A stretch of 12,686 bases of DNA. Source: an uncultured Oscillospiraceae bacterium. Lineage in GTDB: Bacteria; Bacillota; Clostridia; Oscillospirales; Oscillospiraceae. How positions within the stretch are numbered: the first letter of the stretch is position 1; each line of letters begins with the position of its first letter. Below are positions 6,438-11,456 of the stretch, piece by piece. Both the position numbers and the translations under genes were made by a program. Under the pieces are notes generated by a model that had not been told where the DNA came from, searched no databases, and worked only from the letters and a program-made list of their open reading frames with translations. The stretch covers positions 1 to 12,686 of the forward strand of contig CAUBIP010000052.1 of NCBI GenBank assembly GCA_958436045.1, in the 5' to 3' direction.

Positions 6438-6857
6438 TTAAGAAGCGTCAATGGCTTCGACGACGATGTTATCCGTGCCGTGGGCTTCGAACTCTTCCAG
6501 ATAGTCCTCCATCCGGCCAACCAGATCGTCGTAGTTCTCGCGGGTGATCTGGGGGTAGCCCATATCCCGGCGCGCCAACTCCTCAGCCAGCACGTCGAAG
6601 AAGACGGCGTCCTCATAATTTACAATGGCCTCTTGAATGCCGCCGTCGTTAAATGCACGGCTGGGGACCACATTGCCGTCCCAGACCTCGGCCAGCTCAT
6701 CCAAGGGGGTGCCACGGCACAGGCCGAACAGCTTGCTTTCGACCTGATCATAATCCAAGAAGCGGTCTGAGCCGCGGATAGAATTGAGGACCCAGTTGCC
6801 AATATAGACCAGGTCCAGCAGCCGCCGGAATTCTTTCGTCGTAAGGTTTACCTGCAT
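6438..6857 (-). CDS. Hypothetical small acidic protein
   Basis: I do not recognise this 139-residue protein. It begins MQVNLTTKEFRRLLDLVYIG and is strongly acidic, especially in the second half. It is rich in aromatic residues, has no signal peptide and no membrane segment, and looks cytoplasmic and mostly helical. The C-terminal half has acidic amphipathic stretches (MEDYLEEFE). The chosen start, ATG at 6857-6855, has a perfect AAAGGAGG site 8 bases upstream; a longer frame to 6914 would put that site inside the gene. It is transcribed alone, towards the T-box operon, behind a leader with two hairpins. Codon use resembles its neighbours. Its opening (LTTKEFRRLLDLVYIGNWVLNS) may help a profile search, but I assign no function. 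Confidence 0.85.
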   Translation of the reverse strand: MQVNLTTKEFRRLLDLVYIGNWVLNSIRGSDRFLDYDQVESKLFGLCRGTPLDELAEVWDGNVVPSRAFNDGGIQEAIVNYEDAVFFDVLAEELARRDMGYPQITRENYDDLVGRMEDYLEEFEAHGTDNIVVEAIDAS

Positions 6858-6878
6858 TGTACTGGCCTCCTTTCGCAT

Positions 6879-6952
6879 TGCTGCCAGCGGGCCTTGCGGC
6901 AGCAGGGAAAACAATCACGAAACAAAATGCCCGGCCCTTGCATCTCGTTTCG
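6879..6952 (-). promoter_or_regulatory. Structured 5' leader of the 6438-6857 gene
   Basis: On the minus-strand RNA two hairpins precede the ribosome binding site. The first pairs 6952-6940 with 6930-6918: 13 continuous pairs, two of them G-U, around a 9-base loop. The second pairs TGCTGCC with GGCAGCA (6904-6898 with 6885-6879) around 12 bases. No terminator-type T-run follows either one directly. A protein operator, an RNA-stabilising 5' hairpin or a cis-regulatory element is possible. Confidence 0.45.
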
Positions 6953-6963
6953 CCTACTATTGT

Positions 6964-6969
6964 ATTATA
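6964..6969 (-). promoter_or_regulatory. -10 element for the 6438-6857 gene
   Basis: A perfect TATAAT on the minus strand (6969-6964) would start transcription near 6957, just ahead of the first leader hairpin. The -35 at 17 bp (TAGAAT, 6992-6987) is poor, so this is a tentative promoter. Confidence 0.4.
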
Positions 6970-7021
6970 CACGAATCCAGCGCTAAATTCTACTAAAAAA
7001 ACGATTCTGTGAAAATTTATC

Positions 7022-7050
7022 TTGTTTTCCCGGGGCAAATCGCATATGAT
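7022..7050 (+). promoter_or_regulatory. Promoter of ddl
   Basis: TTGTTT (7022-7027) and TATGAT (7045-7050) are 17 bp apart. The start would be near 7057, leaving a leader of about 32 bases. The leader contains a 14-base palindrome, CTTTCCGTGGAAAG (7064-7077), whose right arm touches the AAAGAGGA ribosome binding site. Confidence 0.55.
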
Positions 7051-7088
7051 AGAGAAGATAAAACTTTCCGTGGAAAGAGGAACTTTTT

Positions 7089-8159
7089 ATGAAACAGCAG
7101 ACAGTTTGCATCCTGTTTGGCGGCATGTCACCGGAGCATGAGGTTTCGCTTCGCTCTGCAGAGTGCATTTTGAACAATATCGACCGGGAAAAATATCATG
7201 TCGTGCCAGTGGGCATCACCCGGGCCGGGCAGTGGCTCTACTATGCCGGGACGGATTACCGCGAACTGCCCGCCCAGACCTGGCAGGACCATCCGGATAA
7301 CCGCCCCGCGGCGATCTCGCCGGTCCGGGGCCAGGGCCTCTTGATCTTCGAGGGCGACAGTGTTGTGCGCCAGCATATCGACGTCGTCTTCCCGGTGCTC
7401 CACGGGGAAAACGGCGAGGACGGGTCGGTCCAGGGCCTGCTGCAGTTGGCGGGGATCGCCTATGTCGGGCCCCATGTGGCAGCCTCGGCCATCGCCATGG
7501 ATAAGAGCATGACCAAGCTGGTGGCCGACCGCGCCGGGGTCCGCCAGGCGGGCTGGGAACTGGTGACGGACGCCGCCTTTGCCCATCACCCGGAGGAGCT
7601 GCTGGACCGGTTGGAGGCCCATTTTGCCTATCCCGTATTTGTCAAGCCCGCCGGGACGGGCTCTTCTGTCGGCGTTTCCAAGGCAAAGGACCGGGCGGCG
7701 CTGCAGGCGGCGCTGGTCGAGGCCCTGCGGTTTGACCGCAAGGTGCTGGTTGAGGAGTTTATCGACGGCCACGAGGTCGAGGTCGCTGTGCTGGGCAATG
7801 ATACGCCGGTGGCATCCGTCTGCGGCGAGATCGACGCCGGGGCAGAGTTTTACAGCTACGACGCAAAATATCTCTCCGAGCAATCCAGGACCCTGATCCC
7901 TGCCCGCATCAGCGACGAGGCCGCCGAGCAGGTCCGGGAGACGGCGGTGCGGGTCTATCAGGCCATCGGCTGCCAGGGGCTGAGCCGGGTGGATTTCTTT
8001 GTCACCTACCAGGGCGACGAGGTCGTCTTCAACGAAATCAATACGATCCCGGGCTTCACGTCGATCTCCATGTACCCGAAGCTCTTTGAGGCCAGCGGCA
8101 TTGCCTGCACGGAGCTGATCGACCAGCTGCTGGCGTGCGCCATGGAGGCCGACGCGTGA
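7089..8159 (+). CDS. ddl: D-alanine--D-alanine ligase
   Basis: This ATP-grasp enzyme (356 residues, normal length) joins two D-alanines for the peptidoglycan precursor in the cytoplasm. Visible blocks in order are GGMSPEHEVSLRSA (11-24, first D-Ala site), HGENGEDGSVQG (105-116), the ATP-grasp loop KPAGTGSSVGVSK (186-198), the omega-loop FYSYDAKY (254-261), and NEINTIPGFTSISMYPKL (315-332), which carries the metal-binding Glu and Asn. The YSYDAKY loop is of the D-Ala-D-Ala type, unlike the VanA-type D-Ala-D-Lac ligases, so no vancomycin resistance is implied. The start at 7089 has AAAGAGGA just upstream. Its stop codon overlaps the GTG of the DUF1934 gene, so the two are translationally coupled. 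Confidence 0.97.
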   Translation: MKQQTVCILFGGMSPEHEVSLRSAECILNNIDREKYHVVPVGITRAGQWLYYAGTDYRELPAQTWQDHPDNRPAAISPVRGQGLLIFEGDSVVRQHIDVVFPVLHGENGEDGSVQGLLQLAGIAYVGPHVAASAIAMDKSMTKLVADRAGVRQAGWELVTDAAFAHHPEELLDRLEAHFAYPVFVKPAGTGSSVGVSKAKDRAALQAALVEALRFDRKVLVEEFIDGHEVEVAVLGNDTPVASVCGEIDAGAEFYSYDAKYLSEQSRTLIPARISDEAAEQVRETAVRVYQAIGCQGLSRVDFFVTYQGDEVVFNEINTIPGFTSISMYPKLFEASGIACTELIDQLLACAMEADA

Positions 8160-8599
8160 AGACAGAGCTAGAACAACAGACCCGGGATGTGATCCTCTCC
8201 ATCTCTGGCACCCATACGACCTATGGTGAGGAGCCGGAGCAGGTGGAGCTGAAGACGGCAGGGAAGCTCTGCCGCGTCGAGGGGGGCTTCGATGTCCGCT
8301 ATGAGGAGAGCGAGTTGACCGGCATGGAGGGTACGACGACGACATTCCGTCTGCGCGAGGGCCGCATTGCCCTGGTCCGCACCGGAGCGGTGGAGATGGC
8401 CCTGGAGTTTACGCCCGGCGGCGCCAGCGAATCGCTGTATGATATCGGCGAGGGCGCGCTGCTGGTCCGGGTCGCGACCCGGAAGCTGGAGCTGGACCTA
8501 GGCTGGGACGGCGGCGCGTTCGACCTGGACTACGCCGTTGATGTCGAAAACGAACCGCTGGGGACGATCTCCTATCATATTGAAGTCAAGGTGCTGTAA
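8156..8599 (+). CDS. DUF1934 domain protein (YwiB-like)
   Basis: This 147-residue protein belongs, by its pattern, to the small beta-barrel family DUF1934 (B. subtilis YwiB), a calycin-like fold of unknown function. Recognisable parts are the opening RDVILSISGTHTTYGEEPEQVELKTAGKL, the central GMEGTTTTFRLREGRIALVRTG and the ending LDLDYAVDVENEPLGTISYHIEVKVL. It is expected in the cytoplasm, with no signal or membrane segment. The start is GTG at 8156, overlapping the ddl stop as GTGA, with GGAGG at 8144-8148 seven bases ahead; the frame also allows an ATG at 8135 inside ddl, which lacks such a site. In Bacillus ywiB lies beside argS; here argS is 2.9 kb further on, with other genes between. 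Confidence 0.85.
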   Translation: MKTELEQQTRDVILSISGTHTTYGEEPEQVELKTAGKLCRVEGGFDVRYEESELTGMEGTTTTFRLREGRIALVRTGAVEMALEFTPGGASESLYDIGEGALLVRVATRKLELDLGWDGGAFDLDYAVDVENEPLGTISYHIEVKVL

Positions 8600-8604
8600 G
8601 CGCC

Positions 8605-8642
8605 AAAAAACGCAGAGACCAAACGTTGGCCTCTGCGTTTTG
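8605..8642. terminator. Bidirectional terminator between the DUF1934 gene and the THEP1-like gene
   Basis: AACGCAGAG (8609-8617) pairs with CTCTGCGTT (8631-8639), with CC/GG stacked inside. AAAAAA precedes it and TTTT follows, so it serves both convergent transcripts, which end at 8599 and 8643. Confidence 0.88.
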
Positions 8643-9146
8643 CTATTGCTGTGGTGCGCCTTTTGGCAGATATTGGCAAAGCAACGCCGGGATGGCGTCC
8701 CGGTTTTCCAGGGTGACGGTCAGAACGACCGTGTCCGCCCTGGCCTGCAGCGCGGGTAAAAACAGGCTGCCGACTTGCCGCACGACGCCGAGGACCGGCG
8801 TGGGCCCATCCAGCACCTGCTGGATGCGGCGGCGGAAGGCCGCGGCGTCCCGCTCCAAAAAGCCAAGCTCATCCAGGACCAGCAGCTGCGCCGGTGCTTC
8901 CAGTGCCTGGCAGCCCAGGTGGTCAAAGGCCGCCGCCTCAGCCTGGACCCGGCTACTTGCGCGGCGGGCAACGGCTGTTGCTGCTGTCATCTTCGCACCC
9001 GGGTCGGCGGCGCGCAGCAAATGTAGGCGGTTATCTGGCCCCCAGACGGTGAAAAAGCCGCCATAGTGCAGGCCGCAGCCTGCCAGATAGCGCCGCACTG
9101 CTGTGGATTTCCCGATCTGCCGGGGCCCGGTCAGAAAGACGTTCAA
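8643..9146 (-). CDS. THEP1-like nucleoside-triphosphatase (P-loop NTPase)
   Basis: A 167-residue P-loop NTPase that looks like the THEP1/NTPase_1 family. Walker A is at the extreme N-terminus, GPRQIGKST (7-15), and Walker B is LLVLDELGFLE (88-98); the C-terminal third resembles the family's VxxGxxFLPALQARADTVVLTVTLENRD pattern. These proteins hydrolyse NTPs in vitro; their cellular role is poorly known. The start is TTG at 9146-9144, overlapping the xdhC stop as TTGA; Walker A at residue 7 leaves no room for a later start, and no better upstream one exists in frame. Translation is therefore probably coupled to xdhC, with only a weak GGAAG site close to the start. Pairing with xdhC hints at a job in molybdenum-cofactor insertion or molybdenum hydroxylase maturation; that is an inference. 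Confidence 0.85.
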   Translation of the reverse strand: MNVFLTGPRQIGKSTAVRRYLAGCGLHYGGFFTVWGPDNRLHLLRAADPGAKMTAATAVARRASSRVQAEAAAFDHLGCQALEAPAQLLVLDELGFLERDAAAFRRRIQQVLDGPTPVLGVVRQVGSLFLPALQARADTVVLTVTLENRDAIPALLCQYLPKGAPQQ

Positions 9147-10162
9147 GCTTCCAGCCCGGCTCGGAAGGCGATCAGTTCGCCTGCGACGCTGATAGCGATC
9201 TCCGCTGGGGTCTCTGCGCCGATGGCAAGGCCGATAGGGGCGTGGACCCGGTCAGTGTCTTCCTTTGTCAGCCCGGCTTCCCACATGAGCTCGTTTGTCT
9301 TTGCAATCTTCTTCCGGCTGCCGATCACGCCGACGTAAGCCGGATGCGCCTTCAGCGCCTGGGCGAGGACCGTCCGGTCCGCCATATGGCCCCGGGTCAT
9401 GATGACAACATAATCGCAGGGCTTGATCTCGATTTTCTCCCCGATGTTCGCGAAGTCGCCAAGAACGGTATCAACCGCTGTCGGGAAGCGCTCTTTCGTG
9501 CAGAATTCGGGCCGCTCTTCAAAGACGACGACGCGGAAATCCACATGGCTCAGGACCGGCACCAGCTCCTGGGAGACATGCCCGCCGCCGAAGACATAGA
9601 CCGTCCCGGCGACGACCAGGGGCTCAATATAGAAGCTCAGCGGCCCCTGCTGCAATACCGCGCGATTTTGCAGCATCGGCTGCAGCTGCTCCAGGGTCAG
9701 TGCGTCGGTGTACTGCAAGCCGTTTTTCTCGTCATAGGTGCCCATGGACCAGATGCAGCCGTCCCGCATGGCCAGAATCAGCCAGGAGTTGGCATTGGTC
9801 TGCAGCAGGGTCAGAATATGGGAGATGAGCGCCGTCGTCTCCGGCTTTGCAGCGTCCAGGAACTGGAAGTAGACCGTCACCGCGCCGCCGCAGATCATGC
9901 CGATGTCCGCCACATCATTTTTCGTCAGCAAAAAGCCCTTGGACTGGGAGTGACGGGTCTTGTGGATCTCGCGGGCTAGCAGCTCGGTGTGGTATTCGAC
10001 GGCGCCGCCGCCAACGGTCCCCAATGTGGAGCCGTCTTCAAACACGGCCATCTTTGCACCCGTCCCCCGGGGGGTCGACCCGGAAGAGGCGATGATGCTG
10101 CACAGCACAACATTGCGGCCCTGCTGCAGCTCACTCAGCATTGCACGGAACAACTTCTTCAT
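9143..10162 (-). CDS. xdhC: XdhC/CoxI family molybdenum hydroxylase maturation protein
   Basis: Members of this family bind molybdenum cofactor and help insert it, with the terminal sulfur ligand, into xanthine dehydrogenase, CO dehydrogenase and similar enzymes. The 339 residues cover both domains. The N-terminal XdhC_CoxI domain has SSGSTPRGTGAKM (26-38), GTVGGGAVE (48-56) and MICGG (89-93, with Cys91, the position that binds cofactor in relatives). The C-terminal Rossmann domain has VFGGGHVS (190-197), GSRKK (281-285) and HAPIGLAIGAETPAEIA (307-323). The start at 10162 is preceded by a weak GGAAAG site. The promoter is close to consensus. No hydroxylase subunit gene lies in the window. Product and family are secure; the client enzyme is unknown. 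Confidence 0.93.
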   Translation of the reverse strand: MKKLFRAMLSELQQGRNVVLCSIIASSGSTPRGTGAKMAVFEDGSTLGTVGGGAVEYHTELLAREIHKTRHSQSKGFLLTKNDVADIGMICGGAVTVYFQFLDAAKPETTALISHILTLLQTNANSWLILAMRDGCIWSMGTYDEKNGLQYTDALTLEQLQPMLQNRAVLQQGPLSFYIEPLVVAGTVYVFGGGHVSQELVPVLSHVDFRVVVFEERPEFCTKERFPTAVDTVLGDFANIGEKIEIKPCDYVVIMTRGHMADRTVLAQALKAHPAYVGVIGSRKKIAKTNELMWEAGLTKEDTDRVHAPIGLAIGAETPAEIAISVAGELIAFRAGLEA

Positions 10163-10207
10163 AAAATCACGCTTTCCGGGAAAATCCCAAGTAAATTCCT
10201 ATCTTTA

Positions 10208-10236
10208 AGTATAATCGCGCTGCGGCGGCTTGTCAA
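10208..10236 (-). promoter_or_regulatory. Promoter of xdhC and the THEP1-like gene
   Basis: On the minus strand a perfect TTGACA (10236-10231) and TATACT (10213-10208) are separated by 17 bp. The start would be near 10201, about 39 bases ahead of the ATG. The -10 overlaps a TATAAT on the plus strand (10210-10215). Confidence 0.8.
10210..10215 (+). promoter_or_regulatory. Possible -10 element for spmAB
   Basis: A perfect TATAAT on the plus strand faces the spm genes, but no recognisable -35 lies 16-18 bp upstream and there is no TGn extension. If used, it overlaps the xdhC -10, so the two promoters would compete. Confidence 0.3.
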
Positions 10237-10246
10237 CGAAAAATGC

Positions 10247-10268
10247 ATGTCCCGCCGGGGCGGGGCAT
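10247..10268. repeat. GC-rich inverted repeat between xdhC and spmA
   Basis: ATGTCCCGCC and GGCGGGGCAT are complementary at 9 of 10 positions (the tenth is G-U in RNA) around a two-base centre. The repeat lies just upstream of the xdhC -35 and 24 bp ahead of the spmA start, and could be a protein operator or a leader hairpin. Confidence 0.55.
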
Positions 10269-10292
10269 AGGGTAGGACAGGGGGGATGCGAT

Positions 10293-10871
10293 ATGGCGAT
10301 GGCGTGGATCTGGAGCGGGATGCTGCTGCTGGCAGTGCTGGCGGGGGCAATCTCCGGGCAACTGGGAGCAGTCTCTGCCGCGGCGATGGCAGGGGCGGAG
10401 CGGGGCGCGCAGCTCTGCCTTTCCCTGGCGGGCCCCCTGTGTTTGTGGGCTGGGCTGGCGGCAGTGCTGGAGGGCAGCGGACTTTCAGCGAAGCTGGCGG
10501 CGTTGCTGCGGCCGCTGCTGGGCCATCTGTTTCCCGTCGCTGCCCGGGATGCGCAGACGCTGGAGAAGATCAGTGGGAATTTCACGGCCAATCTCCTGGG
10601 CCTGGGCAATGCGGCCACGCCGTTGGGGATCGCCGCTGTGCAGCGGATGCACCGGCTGTCTGGGGGCGCGGCAGCGTCGGACGAGATGTGCCGCCTGATC
10701 GTGCTGAATACTGCGTCCATCCAGCTGCTTCCGACGACGGTCGCTGCCTTGCGCGCGTCTGCCGGGGCTGCCCGGCCCTTTGCCATTTTGCCCGCTGTTT
10801 GGCTCACATCTCTGGGCTCTGTCACCGTCGGGCTGCTGGCGGTGAGGCTGTTTGCCCGATGGCGGCGCTGA
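10293..10871 (+). CDS. spmA: SpmA-like nucleoside-recognition (Gate) membrane protein
   Basis: A 192-residue membrane protein of the SpmA family (Gate/nucleoside-recognition domain). In Bacillus SpmA and SpmB are needed for proper dehydration of the spore core; homologues also occur in bacteria not known to sporulate, and their transport substrate, if any, is unknown. Hydrophobic segments cover roughly 5-30, 43-60, 65-80, 135-155 and 163-187. The family block NFTANLLGLGNAATPLGI (96-113) and ASIQLLPTT (141-149) are present. The start at 10293 has GGGGG eight bases upstream; the frame extends 21 codons further, but those residues are hydrophilic, Cys- and Gly-rich and unlike the family. It overlaps spmB by 13 bp, the usual tight pairing. 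Confidence 0.88.
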   Translation: MAMAWIWSGMLLLAVLAGAISGQLGAVSAAAMAGAERGAQLCLSLAGPLCLWAGLAAVLEGSGLSAKLAALLRPLLGHLFPVAARDAQTLEKISGNFTANLLGLGNAATPLGIAAVQRMHRLSGGAAASDEMCRLIVLNTASIQLLPTTVAALRASAGAARPFAILPAVWLTSLGSVTVGLLAVRLFARWRR

Positions 10872-11377
10872 CAGATGCCGTCGTCCCGCTGCTGTTACTA
10901 GGAGCCAGCTGCTACAGCCTGCGCAAGCGGGCCGACAGCTATGGCCTGATGGTGCGGGGCGCGGCGGACGGCCTACGGATGCTGGCGCACATTGCCCCGG
11001 CGCTTATCGTCCTGTTGACGGCGGTGCAGATGCTCCAGGTCGCCGGCGCGGTGCAGCTGCTGGAGCGGTTTCTCGGCCCGGTGCTTGCCTGGACGGGCAT
11101 CCCGCCCCAGACGCTGGGCCTCGTGCTGATTCGGCCCATTTCCGGCAGCGCGGCCCTGGCCGTCGGCGCAGAGCTCATCGCCCAGTACGGCCCGGATTCC
11201 CCCATCGGCTTGACCGCTGCCGTGATGCTCGGCTCGACGGAGACGACGTTTTATACGATCTGCGTATATTTCGGCGCGGCTGGGGTGCACAAGACCCGTT
11301 ATGCCATCCCGGCGGCGCTTCTTGCGGATCTGACGGGGTTTTTGCTGGCAAGCTGGAGCGTCCGGTGGTTTTTCTGA
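10859..11377 (+). CDS. spmB: SpmB-like nucleoside-recognition (Gate) membrane protein
   Basis: A 172-residue membrane protein, partner of SpmA, with matching Gate-domain blocks: RPISGSAAL (92-100) and GSTETTFYTICVYFG (125-139), both typical of SpmB. About four or five membrane segments are visible, starting with residues 5-20. The ATG at 10859 lies inside the last codons of spmA in another frame; a much longer open frame runs back to 10286, but its first 191 residues are out-of-frame spmA with no family resemblance. A GGTGAGG-like site lies about 12 bases ahead of the start. Length is normal for the family. Whether the host sporulates cannot be decided from this pair alone. Confidence 0.9.
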   Translation: MAALTDAVVPLLLLGASCYSLRKRADSYGLMVRGAADGLRMLAHIAPALIVLLTAVQMLQVAGAVQLLERFLGPVLAWTGIPPQTLGLVLIRPISGSAALAVGAELIAQYGPDSPIGLTAAVMLGSTETTFYTICVYFGAAGVHKTRYAIPAALLADLTGFLLASWSVRWFF

Positions 11378-11385
11378 ATTTTCGC

Positions 11386-11414
11386 TGTACAAAAGGGGCG
11401 CTTTTTGGTATGAT
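11386..11414 (+). promoter_or_regulatory. Promoter of argS
   Basis: TGTACA (11386-11391) and TATGAT (11409-11414) are 17 bp apart, and TGG (11406-11408) gives an extended -10. A perfect TATAAT also lies at 11418-11423, without a -35. No clear terminator separates spmB from it, so readthrough from spmAB is possible. No T-box precedes argS. Confidence 0.55.
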
Positions 11415-11456
11415 AACTATAATACCGATGGAACAGCACAAAGGAGAGCAGAAGCT

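Noticed and set aside
7842..7866. Possible D-Ala-D-Lac (vancomycin resistance) ligase
   Set aside because: The omega-loop reads FYSYDAKY, the D-Ala-D-Ala type; no van genes are nearby.
7128..8345. 405-codon antisense frame over ddl
   Set aside because: Shadow of ddl with no recognisable domains.
10286..10858. Long upstream part of the spmB frame
   Set aside because: Its residues are an out-of-frame reading of spmA; only the portion from 10859 resembles SpmB.
11391..11407. Weak AAAAG/CTTTT hairpin after spmB as a terminator
   Set aside because: The stem is only five A-T-rich pairs and overlaps the argS promoter spacer; too weak to call.
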